Source: JAENVT01 sp963805445 (GTDB taxonomy: Bacteria; Actinomycetota; Acidimicrobiia; Acidimicrobiales; Ilumatobacteraceae). From it: a DNA stretch of 64,000 nt. Positions 1-9,418 of this stretch are shown here, piece after piece. The notes beneath the pieces were generated by a model. That model was not told the origin of the DNA and made no database searches. It saw nothing but the letters and a program-made list of their open reading frames with translations. The stretch is taken from the NCBI GenBank assembly GCA_963805445.1, contig CAWDUI010000001.1, positions 62,001-126,000 of the forward strand. The letters are read 5' to 3'. Position 1 is the stretch's first letter; the number at the start of each line of letters is the position of its first letter. The translations under genes and the position numbers were made by a program.

Positions 1-2
1 AC

Positions 3-614
3 CTGCCAATCGCCCACATCGGATCCTTGACCGCCGCCGGCACGTCGACCTGGGAAGCAATCACAGAACTCGCCACGCTCGTCCCGGTGGAACGCTGGGC
101 GATCGTCGGCGGGCAGATGGTAGCGATCCACACAGCTCTTGCAGGCGTCGAACCTCCGCGAGTCACTGACGACGGCGATGTGGTCGTCGATGTGCGGGTG
201 TTTGGACGCCAGGCGATCCGCGATGTGGCATCAACCTTGACGTCGATCGACTTCAAGTCGTCGGAGTCGCCCGAAGGTGTGACCCGGTTCGAGCGCGGCC
301 ACGCCAAAATCGACCTGCTTGCTCCCGAGGGCATCGGAGCGAAGGCCGAAACGATCCCTCCCGGCTACGCCATCCAAGCGCCCGGAACCACGCAAGCCCT
401 TGACCGCACAGTCCACGTCGTAGTCGACTGGGGCAACGGTCAGGTGACAGTCCGATGCCCATCGCTGCTCGGCGCGATCATTGCCAAGGCGGCCAGCTCG
501 AAGGAGAGCCAAATCAGGCCAGGTCAGGGACGCTTCGGTCGTGGTAGGTCGGCCGCAGGCTGCCCATCATGCCCATCGGATTGCCCATCAATTTTGGGCG
601 GAATCTGCCGATGA
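3..614 (+). pseudogene. Nucleotidyltransferase-like (AbiEii-type) protein, 5' edge open, C-terminus frameshifted
   Basis: The frame is open to the window edge, so the true start may lie upstream; the first in-window start candidate is TTG at 27. The N-terminal part reads VGGQMVAIH followed by RVTDDGDVVVDVR, the GG...D-x-D layout of minimal nucleotidyltransferases of the AbiEii/DUF1814 type, which are often toxins of TA or abortive-infection pairs. Conservation stops near position 490. After that the frame runs through a low-complexity Cys/Pro/Ser-rich tail that does not look like protein, so a frame change or deletion is likely. No antitoxin partner is visible inside the window. The role is inferred from the motif only. 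Confidence 0.5.
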
Positions 615-641
615 TCCTGTCGTGGAGGGCACGAAGCGCCG

Positions 642-923
642 GTTCGTTCGAGCTACGCGTCTTCATCGGGGATCGATCCCGACACGCACCGGCGGCGTTA
701 TCGGTCGATGACGGTGCGCGCCAACCGCGCGGAGGCCGAACGAGAGCTCGCGGCGATGGTCGCCGCGGTCCGCGCCGAACGCGAGGTCGGGGTGCGCTCG
801 ACGGTCGGCGAACTACTTGAGGCCTGGTACGCCATTGCTTCCACCGGGTGGGCGCCGACCACAATTCGTCAGACCCGATCGGTGCTCGATCGCTACCTCC
901 ACCCGACAAGTACTGTCCGCTGA
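642..923 (+). pseudogene. Tyrosine recombinase (integrase) N-terminal fragment
   Basis: The frame contains RRRYRSMTVRANRAEAEREL and then VGELLEAWYAIASTGWAPTT followed by RQTRSVLDRYL. This is the typical start of an actinobacterial phage-type integrase: the arm-binding segment, then the SAM-like core-binding domain. The reading ends at 923 and no catalytic R-H-R-Y domain follows, so about three quarters of the protein is missing. There is no good start codon or ribosome site upstream. The fragment lies in a decayed region with an IS element, a TA pair and a tRNA remnant, which fits the residue of an integrative element. Confidence 0.6.
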
Positions 924-1781
924 TGCGCTTTGGACTGATTCTCCTTCCCGGCGACCCCCGCGGGAATGCTTGAAGTAGCGACCATGGGCGAACAGTTGGG
1001 TTACGACGCTCTGTACACCGGTGATCATCTCTTCGCCTGGTGGGACCAAAATTGGCGCGTCTTCAACGGGTGGGTCACGTTGGGTGCCTGGGTGCGGAAT
1101 CCGACGAAGATTCGTCTCGGCCCGTTGGTGGCGAACCTCTCATCGAGCGACCCGGTCCAGATGGCGCGAACGGTCATCGCTCTCGATCAGTTCTCGGGCG
1201 GCCGGATCGATGTCGGCGTCGGAGCAGGACGCTTTCCGATCAGGTGATGGGCGGCATGCACGAGATGACCGGCAGCGAGCGAGTCGCACGACTCGACGAG
1301 GGTCTGGTCGTGCTCGATAGCGCTTCGAAATGATCTGGAGCCCTTTGCGGGCCGGTTCACGACGTACCAGGGCGCCGGCACCACGCCCGGTTGTGTGCAG
1401 CAGCCGCGCCCCTAGTTGATCGTGGCGGCCCACGGTCCGAAAGCCATGAGGGTGGCTGCAACCCACGGCGACGTGTGGAGTACGTACGGCGGTGTCGAGG
1501 ACCTCACGGTCGACGAACTCGTTGCCCTCACCCGTGAGCGAAACGACGATCTTCGTGAGGCCTGCGAATCGGTGGGGCGTGACCCGGCCTCGATCGGTCG
1601 TTCCCTGCTGTTGATGGTCAACCACGGCGTCGACCCGTGGGGTGACCCTGACGCTCTGCGGGCGTTCGTTGAGCAGCTTCATGCGATGAACTTCGACGAG
1701 CTCGTGTTCCACCTTCCCTCTCGGGGCCAGCGCGGCGGGGTCGAGCGCACTTCCCTGGAGGTCCTGCCGCAGCTTCGTTGA
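923..1781 (+). pseudogene. LLM-class F420-dependent oxidoreductase, several frameshifts
   Basis: Three reading frames have to be joined. An ATG at 923 gives MRFGLILLPGDPRG; the second frame, from about 960, has YDALYTGDHLF and IRLGPLVANLSS through DVGVGAGRF; a third frame follows around 1240-1330; the C-terminal part (1416-1781) has AHGPKAMRVAATHGDVW and VNHGVDPWG. These are luciferase-like (bacterial LLM) oxidoreductase signatures, and such proteins usually use F420 or FMN. At least three frame changes and an apparent short loss between 1330 and 1416 make an active product impossible as the sequence stands. Confidence 0.65.
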
Positions 1782-1985
1782 GGTGGCCGGCCAGGTGGCC
1801 CCTCTGGCCGGAGCGTGGCCGGTGCTGCCGGCTCAGGAGCTTGCCGCGAACCTCGCGGCAGCATCCGCGTCGGTGCCGGAAGGCGCTCGATAACGGGGCA
1901 CGTAGTGCCGGCCCGCATTCCACGGATCGCGTCTTTCTTCGGCCCAAGCCGCACGTCCCATAATCCCGGTCGCAGCGCGTGCAGC

Positions 1986-3323
1986 TGATGCGCCCCGGGT
2001 GTGGTGGAGGCTTCGTCTTTCCGAAAGGATGAAGTCATGGGTAGTGGCAGGAAGCCGTATCCGCCGGAGGTCAAAGAGCGTGCTGTGCGTCTCGTGTATG
2101 AGTGGCGTGCCACACCGCGAGCAGGACTATGGCGGGTTCTACGAGGTTGGTGAGCAGCTCGGCATTCACGCTGAGTCGATCCGCAACTGGATGCGCCAAG
2201 GTGAGATCGACGGCGGCAAGCGCGACGGTGTGACGACCAGTGAACGGTACGCGTCTGGTGGAGCTCGAGCGTGAGAACCGCGAGTTGCGCCGGGCGAATC
2301 GAGCTGATCTTGAAATCTGCGGCGGCTTTCTTCGCGCGGGAGCTCGACCGCAACCGCGGAGATCGTCGCCTACATCGACGGGCATCGTGAGGTGTTCGGG
2401 GTCGAGCCGATCTGCACTGTGTTGGAGGTCGCCCCATCCACCTACTACGCCGCCAAGGTTCGCAAACCGTCCCGGCGCCGGTACGCGACGGCGAACTCGT
2501 GGTCGAGATCCGTCGCGTGTTCGACGCCAACTATCAGGTGTATGGGCGGCGCCAAGGTGTGGCGGCAGTTGAACCGTGAAGGGATCAACGTGGCAGGCGT
2601 TGGCCGGTCGAGCGGTTGATGGCTTGTCATGGTCTTGCCGGAGGCCGGGTCCGTGGTCGCAAGAAACGCGCCGACAATCCCGGCCGACATTCCGGCGCGG
2701 CCTGGCGATCTCGTTGAGCGCCGCTTCGAGGCGACGGCACCGAACCAGTTGTGGATCGCCGACATCACCTATGTGGCGACCTGGGCCGGGTTCGCGTACA
2801 CGGCGTTTGTCACCGACGTGTTCTCGAGACGGATCCTCGGGTGGCGGACCTCGACCAGTCTGCACGCCGAACTCGCCCTGGACGCGTTGGAGATGGCGTT
2901 ATGTGACAGCGCAGCAACGACGACCTGTCTCACCTTGTGCACCATTCCGATCGCGGGGTGCAATATCTGTCGATCCGCTACAGCGAACGCCTCGCCGTCG
3001 AGGGCGCAGTCACCTCGGTCGGTTCACACGGTGACTCATACGACAACGCCATGGCCGAGTCGATCAACGCCTTTTACAAAGCAGAACTGATCACCATGCA
3101 AGGCCCATGGCGCAACGTCGATGACGTCGAACTGGCCACACTCGGCTGGGTCCACTGGTGGAACAACCGCCGGCTCCTTCGCCCCAATCGGCAACATCCC
3201 ACCCGTCGAGTTCGAACACCACTGGACGACCACACAAACAACCGAGCAAGCTGTCAATCACGACGCCAACGATGGCGTCCTCACATAACCACGAGGTCTT
3301 CTCACACGACCCGGGGCGCATCA
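1986..3323 (+). mobile_element. IS3-family insertion sequence (about 1.34 kb) with matching terminal inverted repeats
   Basis: The left end TGATGCGCCCCGGGT (1986-2000) is repeated exactly in inverse at 3309-3323, with weaker similarity continuing inward. The element starts TG and ends CA, as IS3 elements do, and its size is normal for the family. The two transposase frames lie between the repeats. The flanking triplets (AGC on the left, CAC on the right) do not match, so no 3-bp target duplication is visible; recombination or decay may have removed it. Confidence 0.75.
2038..3260 (+). pseudogene. IS3-family transposase OrfA-OrfB, multiply frameshifted
   Basis: OrfA begins at the ATG at 2038 (GRKPYPPEVKERAVRLVYEW, a helix-turn-helix transposase start), shifts frame near 2110 (GFYEVGEQLGIHAESIRNWM) and again near 2260 (LVELERENRELRRAN, the leucine-zipper end). 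OrfB runs from about 2345 (VFGVEPICTVLEVAPSTYY). The DDE catalytic core is all present: ADITYV near 2760, HHSDRGVQY near 2940 and AMAESIN near 3050. It is spread over at least three frames. The protein could be rebuilt only by several corrections, so either the copy is dead or the local sequence is poor. IS3 elements use one programmed frameshift between OrfA and OrfB, but that explains only one of these. Confidence 0.8.
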
Positions 3324-3419
3324 CACCTTGTTGCCACCTAACGCCGGATCGTGGCGCTGATCTGTGCGGGTAGCTCCGCACGGTCGGGTAGCGCATCACG
3401 GCTGCAGTTCGGCGCTACC

Positions 3420-3740
3420 GAATTCACAATCGCACACTTCCTGGGGAGTCTGGGGAGTGCGCAAGATCGACGCTCGGGTCGGGAAGGTCACTCGCGGACG
3501 CTCGGAAGGTCTGGGTGCCACGCTCGTCGGTTCCACCTGCGCCCATTGAAGATCAATCAATGGCACCCAGATCCCGAGGTCACCAGGACGAGTGGGCTCC
3601 GCTCCGAGATCCGGGCGCCAGTCCATTCACCGGAGCAGCGGCGATGCGGGAGCTTGGCGCCCAGATCGTATCGGTAGCGCCGAATGCCCGGTAGGTGCGC
3701 GCTCTGCAAGCCGCCGACGCGCACAGATCATTCGATCCGT
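3420..3740 (+). repeat. Intergenic two-hairpin repeat, copy A
   Basis: This is the first of four related intergenic elements (others near 17.9, 20.3 and 21.4 kb). It begins GAATTCACAATCGCACAC, like copy C. Hairpin 1 pairs 3507-3520 (AGGTCTGGGTGCCA) with 3561-3574 (TGGCACCCAGATCC). Hairpin 2 pairs 3607-3619 (AGATCCGGGCGCC core) with 3655-3667 (TGGCGCCCAGATC). It fills most of the otherwise gene-free stretch between the IS right end and the toxin gene. No coding potential is seen in it. Confidence 0.7.
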
Positions 3741-3785
3741 AACTGCCCCCAAACGCCGGATAAGCGGAGAGGGAGCGTGGCGGTT

Positions 3786-4106
3786 TTACGGGGCGTCCGG
3801 ACTGAGAATCGCCGGGAGGTCTTGGGCGTCGGCGAGCAGGCGAACGACATCAAGGTGATCCTCAGCGATGAAGTAGTACCACTGAATCGGGAATCCTTTG
3901 ACTCGACAGGAGCGGAGGCCGGCGATGTCACACATCTCACCAACGAGCGGAGAGCCGATTCCAGGCATGCGTTCGATGGACCGAACCGAAGCCAATGCGG
4001 CGGCGAAGAACCTCTCGGCCAACGTGTTGCCGCCAACGGAGCGGTAGTGCGCTGTCTTGTCGATCAGGTCAGCCTCGGCCAGTGGTCGCAGCCGTGCTTG
4101 GGTCAC
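3786..4106 (-). CDS. RelE/ParE-family toxin
   Basis: The 106-aa product starts RLRPLAEADLIDKTAHYRS and contains SIERMPGIGSP, LRSCRVKGFPIQWYYFI and DVVRLLADAQD. These are the usual conserved blocks of ParE/RelE toxins (plasmid-stabilisation family), whose targets are DNA gyrase (ParE) or ribosome-bound mRNA (RelE). The GTG start overlaps the TGA stop of the upstream antitoxin gene by four bases, the classical TA operon arrangement. Length is normal for the family. The toxin frame is intact whereas the antitoxin frame is not. A live toxin without its partner would be harmful, so the antitoxin break is more likely a sequence error. Confidence 0.8.
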   Translation of the reverse strand: MTQARLRPLAEADLIDKTAHYRSVGGNTLAERFFAAALASVRSIERMPGIGSPLVGEMCDIAGLRSCRVKGFPIQWYYFIAEDHLDVVRLLADAQDLPAILSPDAP

Positions 4107-4337
4107 GTAGGCGTGCCCAAGGCCCGGTCTCGCAACTCGGCGGCGACGCGGCGATTGAGCGGGCGTCCGGGCCCGATTCCAAGCCTGCCGTGATCAGTTC
4201 ACGCAGATGCTTCTTCGCTTGGTCGTCCTGGTCGCGGCGCACGAGATCACGCAGGTACTCGCTGGTGTTGCCGTACTGGCCGGATTGGACGCGTTCGTCG
4301 ATGTAGGCACGTAGCGACTCGGGAGGGCGAAGCTCAT
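4103..4337 (-). pseudogene. ParD-type antitoxin, frameshifted
   Basis: The ATG at 4337 gives MSFALP; one base then has to be gained to continue with SLRAYIDERVQSGQYGNTSE, LRDLVRRDQDDQAKKHLREL and ITAGLESG. This is the ribbon-helix-helix N-terminus and helical tail typical of ParD/CC2985-type antitoxins. A second frame change near the end is needed to reach the TGA at 4103-4105, which overlaps the toxin GTG start. Total corrected length would be about 78 residues, normal for ParD. Such antitoxins bind their own promoter and neutralise the downstream ParE. Confidence 0.65.
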
Positions 4338-4514
4338 CGTGTTTCCACTCATCCGAACATCATGCAGTGGGTATCAACAGTTGTCAACCGGCGGAGAGCA
4401 CGGTCGTCAGGTTCTGATCTCACCGCGCGCGATCGGTAGACCGGTATTCGGAATAGGCGGGCTGGGCGGGCTGGGCGGACGAACCGGGAGAGGAGTCCAC
4501 GTCAGCGGGCTGGG

Positions 4515-4587
4515 GCGGACTCGACGGACGGTTCCCTTCACGTTGCCAAGGTGAGGGTCGCGGGTTCGAATCCCGTCGTCCGCTCCA
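4515..4587 (+). tRNA. tRNA-Gly(GCC), 3' half intact, 5' half degenerate (likely att-site remnant)
   Basis: The anticodon loop TTGCCAA (4543-4549), variable loop, T-arm GCGGGTTCGAATCCCGT, acceptor 3' strand CGTCCGC, discriminator T and encoded CCA (4585-4587) read as a normal tRNA-Gly(GCC). GCGGAC at 4515-4520 pairs with the acceptor 3' strand, with a mismatch at pair 7. The D-arm region (4522-4537) lacks the conserved GG and stem, and the anticodon stem has a G-G clash. The total is about three bases short. An intact 3' half joined to an unrelated 5' half is what integration into a tRNA gene leaves at one end of an element, so this copy is probably not a working tRNA. Confidence 0.55.
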
Positions 4588-4597
4588 ATACGAGGAG

Positions 4598-4641
4598 GCA
4601 AGTCACGAGATACCCTCCCCGCCGGAGATCTCGTGACTTGC
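4598..4641. terminator. 14-bp perfect hairpin between tRNA remnant and SDR gene
   Basis: GCAAGTCACGAGAT (4598-4611) is exactly complementary to ATCTCGTGACTTGC (4628-4641) around a 16-base loop. It sits 11 bases after the tRNA CCA and 30 bases after the stop of the converging SDR gene, so a transcript end in either direction is plausible. There is no T-run on either side, so it is not a textbook intrinsic terminator. Confidence 0.45.
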
Positions 4642-4670
4642 TGGCTGTCACGCTGGGCGGCGGGCGATGC

Positions 4671-5439
4671 TTACCAAGTTTGTTCGCTGGCACGGACGAG
4701 GATCTCGTTGACCGCCACCCGTCGCTCTCGAGTGACGATGTACGGCGATCGCGTCTGCGATGTCTTCGGGCCGCAACGGCTCGATGCTGTTCACCTGCCG
4801 ACGTGCGGCGTCCGCCACGGCGTCGCCGAGATGATTGACGAGTTCCGTGTTCACCGTGCCCGGCTCGACGACGCTGACCCGTACCCGCTCCACGAGCAGT
4901 TCCTGACGCAGCGATTCCGTGAATCCGTTCAGACCGAACTTCGTCAGGTTGTAGACGCTGCTGGCGGGACGCGCCACCCGTCCGGCTGTCGAGCTCACGT
5001 TGACGATGTCGGCCACCCCCCGTGCTGAGGTCGCCGCGCGCATCGATCAGGTAGGGCACGGCTGCGTGCGTGATGTGCAGCACGCCTGCACGTTGAGCGC
5101 GATCATCCGGTCCCAGTCGTCGAGTGTGGTGTGCAGCGCAGTGCCGAGCAACATGATGCCGGCGTTGTTGACGAGGATGTCGAGCCGGGAGAACCCATCC
5201 ACGAGCCTGCGCCACCGCCTCCTCCGCCAGACCAGGGTCGGTGAGATCGGCTTGAACGGCAAGTGCCGTGCCGCCGACGCCGTGATCTCAGCGCCAGCGC
5301 TTCGAGCCGATCGCGCCGCCGTGCCACGAGCGCGACGGCCGCGCCCTCGCGCGGCCAGTCGCCGTGCTGTCGCCGCGCCGATTCCGCTGCTGGCGCCGGT
5401 CACCAGGGCCACCAATCCGGTCAACGGATCCTCAGCCAC
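4671..5439 (-). pseudogene. Short-chain dehydrogenase/reductase, several frameshifts
   Basis: The GTG at 5439 opens EDPLTGLVALVTGASSGIGA, the TGxxxGxG nucleotide-binding motif. After a frame change come LDILVNNAGIMLLGTALHTT, DWDRMIALNV, then NVSSTAGRVARPASSVYNLTK with the catalytic Ser and the YxxxK motif, then VSVVEPGTVNTELVNHL. A last frame change gives the end VNEILVRASEQTW and TAA at 4671. Joining the parts gives a classical SDR of about 255 residues, with every catalytic residue present. At least four frame changes are needed. It follows the LuxR-type gene on the same strand. Confidence 0.75.
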
Positions 5440-5564
5440 GGTCACGCTCCTCCGCTCGCGCACGTCGCGCATGCGACCACTTCGCTGGCTTGGACCGCCG
5501 ATCGAGCCAGGGAGAGTCCCTGGTCGGATCACCGGCGTGGGGCGGCCGGTGCCGGAGCGAGTGC

Positions 5565-8343
5565 TCAGCGCGACGTCGATTCGCTGCTCGGGCGCGACAG
5601 TGCGCTCCTGAGCTGGCGTCGAGAGGTGATGGCGAGCTTGAGGAAGATCTTGCGGAGGTGCCACTCGACTGTCCTCGGGCTGAGGAACAACCGGGCGCCG
5701 ATCTCCGGGTTGGTCAGCCCATCCCGGGCAAGGAGCGCGATCTGCTGTTCCTGTGCGGTCAGCTCGTCGCTCGCCGCGGCCTCGGCCGTCCGCTTTCGGA
5801 CGGTTTCCCCGGTGGCGAGCAGTTCGCGGCGGGCTCGCTCGGCGAATGCTTCCATGCCGATCGAAGCGAACATCTCGTGGGCCTCTCGTAGTTGCGCTCG
5901 CGCATCGACGCGCTGACCCTTGCGGCGGAGCCACTCGCCGTACACGAGGCGCGCCCGAGCCAGTTCGGGGCGCAAGGTCGTTCGGCCCAGCCGCTCGACG
6001 GCCTCTCTGTAGAGCGCGTCCGTATCGGGTCCTTCACCGACCAACGCTCGCGATCGAGCCAGGATCCCATGCGCCCAATCCGTGCTGCACGGCTGTGTCG
6101 CATCCACCAACCGCTCGAGGGCGTCGCGGGCGACCTTCTCCTCGTCGATCCTCACTGCGGCCTCGATGAGCTCTGGCAGCACCCACACCGAAACCCAGAG
6201 CTCGGCGATCTGGGTGCACACCAGACCAGCCTTCATCGCCTCGTCGTACCGGGCCAGGCCGTTGTAGAGGATCGCCGCGGCCCAGTTCGCGCACGTGACC
6301 CCCATCAGCTGGCGGGCCGCGCCGGCCTGTTCCATGGTCGTGGCGATCAACGGCCACGCATCAGCCTCGACACCACGCATCGCGCTCAGCATCATCTTGG
6401 CGTTCGGCGCGAGCGGGATGCCGGTCGCCGCGGCGGCCAGATCCGCCTCGGCCACGATCGCGCTGGCGGCAGCGAAATCCCCGCTCCACGACTTCGCCAC
6501 GCCCAGAGAGATGAGGTGGATCGGAAGCTCGGTCAACGCCCCGGCAGCGCGAAGCACGTCCACCTCGCGCGTGTACATGGTCAGCATGAGTTGGTCATCC
6601 CAGATCGCGCTGCTCACACCCGACGCCTGCCAACCCCACGTCAAGACGTCGTGGTCCGGAAGATCCGCGATGACGGCCGCTGCTCGTTGAAGGATCGGGA
6701 TCGCCGTTGCCCGGCCGTCGACCACCAGCGACGCGCAACCCTCCAGCACCAGATCGATGGGCCGCGGCTCTCCGGTGATCGGAGGGAGGGCCGCGATGGC
6801 ATGCGAGATCGTTGTGAGATTGTCGCGATCGGCCGCGATCAGTGCCGCCGAACCCCAGGCCACGAGGTATGTCTCGCGTGCGAGATCCATGTCCAACGGC
6901 TCGAACCGTTGCGCGGCCGAGAGCAAGAGGGGAAGGGCTTCGTCGTTGAGCCCGGATGCGAACGCGATCCGACTTTGCACGAGGTGCGCTCGGGCGCGCT
7001 GGAAGTCGGTGCTGGCGTCTCGTTCGGCGATCTCCGCGAACCGCCGAGCGGCGTCGAGGTCGCCGGCTTGGAGGCTCGCATCGGCCGCCGCAATCGCCCG
7101 TTCAGCGCGCCGTGATCCATCGATCGACAGGGTCACTGACCGCTGCAGGAACGCCGCCATCGCAGCAAGCCCACCACGGGCTCGGGCGCGGCCGGCGGAC
7201 CGCTCGAGCTCGCCGGCGACAGCCTCGTCTGGGCCGGCGGTTGCAGCGGCCAGGTGCCAGGCCCGGCGGTCGGGGTCGATGTGCTCGTCGGTGACCGTCG
7301 CCAATGCCAGATGCGCCGACCGGCGATCCGACGCCGTCGCCGCGCGATACACCGCCGAACGCACCAGCGGGTGGCGGAACGTGACGCTTTCCCCGACCGA
7401 CAGCAGGCCGTCCGTCCCGCCCGCGAGCGCCGTCTCCGGCACCACGCCGAGTTGATCGCGCGGCACGCCACACCACGCCGGGGTCACCAAGTGGTTCGGC
7501 AGAAGCGATCAGCAGCAATCTCCGTGTCGCCTCGGGAAGCTCGTCGATCCGCGCCAGGAAGGTCTCCTCGATCCGTCCGGGCAAGGCCGTTGGCTGCAAC
7601 AACCCGAGGCCGCCCGCCACCTGGGTCACGGTCTGCCCCCGAGGGAGTTCGATCAAGGCAAGAGGATTGCCGTGGGTCTCGGCGACGATTCGATCACGTA
7701 TCCGTTGGCCCAGGCCGACAGGCATCACGCGTTTCAACAAGGCGTGAGAGTCGGCTGCGCTCAGTCCGGCGACTTCGAGCTCCGGCAACCCAGCCAGTTC
7801 GCTGGCTGGCTCGCGGATGCCGAACAAGAAGGCGACGGGTTCTGCGAGCAGCCGACGGGCCACGAACGCAAGAACTTGCGCGGAGGCTCGATCAAGCCAT
7901 TGGGCGTCGTCCATGACGCACAGGAGCGGCTGCGACATCGACACGTCGGCCAGCAGGCTCAACACCGCCAAGGCGACCAAGAAACGATCCGGTGGTGCTC
8001 CAGCCTTCAACCCGAACACGGTTTCGAGGGCGTTGCGCTGCGGCGCCGGAAGGCCGTCGAGTCGATCGAGCAACGGCGCGCACAACTGGTGCAGCGCAGC
8101 GAAGGCCAGTTCCATCTCGGACTCGACGCCGCTGGCGAGTAACACTCTTGTACCACTCGCCGAGTCCCTCGCGTAGTCCAGCAGCGCTGACTTTCCAACG
8201 CCGGCACCACCGCGCACGACGAGCACCCGGCTTTCACCACTGCGGAGGGCTGCGATGACTTGATCGAGGACTGCACACTCCGATTGCCTTCCAAGCAGCC
8301 CAAGGCCGGACCCACCTCTTGAATCGGTGCCGAGACCTTCCAT
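5565..8343 (-). pseudogene. LuxR-family ATP-binding regulator (LAL type), one frameshift
   Basis: From the ATG at 8343 (GAGGAG just upstream) the protein has an N-terminal AAA domain: Walker A GGAGVGKSALL (near residue 47) and Walker B LLCVMDDAQWLD. A long helical repeat region follows, and a C-terminal LuxR helix-turn-helix, LTAQEQQIALLARDGLTNPE and SPRTVEWHLRKIF. That is the MalT/LAL layout, about 925 residues, usual for the family, which switches on transcription when ATP and an inducer are bound. The frame changes once near 7490, between SAEPLGDPGVVWRAA and the continuing VVPETALAGG. Both sides are well conserved, so a sequencing indel is likely. It is transcribed toward the SDR gene at 4671-5439, a likely target. 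Confidence 0.75.
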
Positions 8344-8564
8344 CGCTCCTCTATCGAACATGGTGCCAGCGTGTATCACCTGCCGGCACCAGCCTCGCGA
8401 TCTTCTCAGACAATCTCGCTTGGCGCAACGAGATGAAGGGTCGCCACGCGCTCCGAACGCGCCGTTGGTGCCGTCCGAACCGACCAGTGAGTTCCACCGG
8501 TGCGATCACCTTCCCGGTGGCGCGAGGGTGACCAGCGCTCGATTCGATTGATGAAGGAGAAGTG

Positions 8565-9341
8565 ATGAGGTCCGAGACGCTCGAGAGGCATATGTCGAAT
8601 TCGTGGGATATGACGGGTCAAACCGTTGTTGTGATCGGCGGGAGCTCAGGCATCGGGCTCGAGACCGCTCGACTCGCCCGCATGCGTGGCGCCGATGTCG
8701 TCCTTGCGGCCCGCAATCCAGAGAAGCTGCGTGCAGCCGCCGGCGAGGTGGGAGCACGCGAGGCGGTGGCGTTCGACCTTACTGATCTCGAGAGATTGGA
8801 GGGCTTCTTCGACCAACTCGTCGACCCGTTCGACCACGTCTTCGTGACCGGCCCCGGCCCGTATTACTCCTCGGTGGCCGAAATGGACTTCGACCTGGCC
8901 CGCCGCGAGATAGAGCAGCGGCTGCTGACGCCGCTCGCGGTCGGACGCTTCGCCGCTCCGAAGATGCGACCCGGTGGAAGCCTGCTCTTCATCGGCGGCA
9001 CCGGCGCGAGAAAGGCGGGCATCGGACTCACGCTGACATCCGCCGGCTCGGCGGCGCTCGAGGCACTCATCGCGGACTTGGCGTTGGAGCTGGCACCGAT
9101 CCGGGCGAACGTGATCGCAGCCGGCTTCGTCGACTCGCCATTGTCGGCGGCACTCCTGGGCGACGAACTCGAGGCACGGCTCGAGCAACTCCGGTCCACC
9201 CTTCCCATCGGACGAGTTGTCGAGCCCGCCGACGTGGCTGCGCTCGCTGTCCACGTCATGACGAACACCGCGTTGACGGGTGCGACCTACGACATAGACG
9301 GCGGCCAACAACTCCTTTCCAACCGTGGAGCCAGCCGATGA
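8565..9341 (+). CDS. SDR-family protein lacking the YxxxK catalytic pair
   Basis: ATG at 8565 has AAGGAG six bases upstream; GTG at 8562 is an alternative. The cofactor motif GGSSGIG is present (near residue 24), as are the end-of-fold features VIAAGFVDSPLS and GATYDIDGGQQLL. Where SDRs have Tyr-x-x-x-Lys before AALEAL, this protein reads TSAGSAALEAL, so both catalytic residues are replaced. It may bind NAD(P) without being a normal dehydrogenase, or use another active site. Length (about 258 aa) is normal. It is divergent from the LuxR gene at 5565-8343 and 77 bases ahead of a second LuxR-type gene on its own strand. Confidence 0.8.
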   Translation: MRSETLERHMSNSWDMTGQTVVVIGGSSGIGLETARLARMRGADVVLAARNPEKLRAAAGEVGAREAVAFDLTDLERLEGFFDQLVDPFDHVFVTGPGPYYSSVAEMDFDLARREIEQRLLTPLAVGRFAAPKMRPGGSLLFIGGTGARKAGIGLTLTSAGSAALEALIADLALELAPIRANVIAAGFVDSPLSAALLGDELEARLEQLRSTLPIGRVVEPADVAALAVHVMTNTALTGATYDIDGGQQLLSNRGASR

Positions 9342-9418
9342 CCACCACTCAGGCTTGAGGAGGCGTTGCCTCGCCTGGGGGGATACAGAGCACCCTCCAT
9401 TCGGCAATACTTTGGGAT

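Noticed and set aside
514..660. Minus-strand frame with a protein-like sequence (LRALHDRIIGRFRPKLMGNP)
   Set aside because: It overlaps the nucleotidyltransferase and integrase remnants; no start or family is clear and it may be chance.
1784..1893. Plus-strand frame ending LPAQELAANLAAASASVPEG
   Set aside because: Looks like an Ala-rich C-terminus but has no front and no recognisable family.
4407..4601. 64-aa minus-strand frame starting with DDGIRTRDPHLG
   Set aside because: This is the well-known spurious translation across a tRNA gene; it supports the tRNA call, not a protein.
5892..7115. 407-aa plus-strand frame opposite the LAL regulator
   Set aside because: Arg/Gly/His-rich shadow composition; no motif.
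9340..9418. GC-rich inverted segment between SDR and LAL genes as a terminator
   Set aside because: Pairing is imperfect with several mismatches and lacks a T-run.
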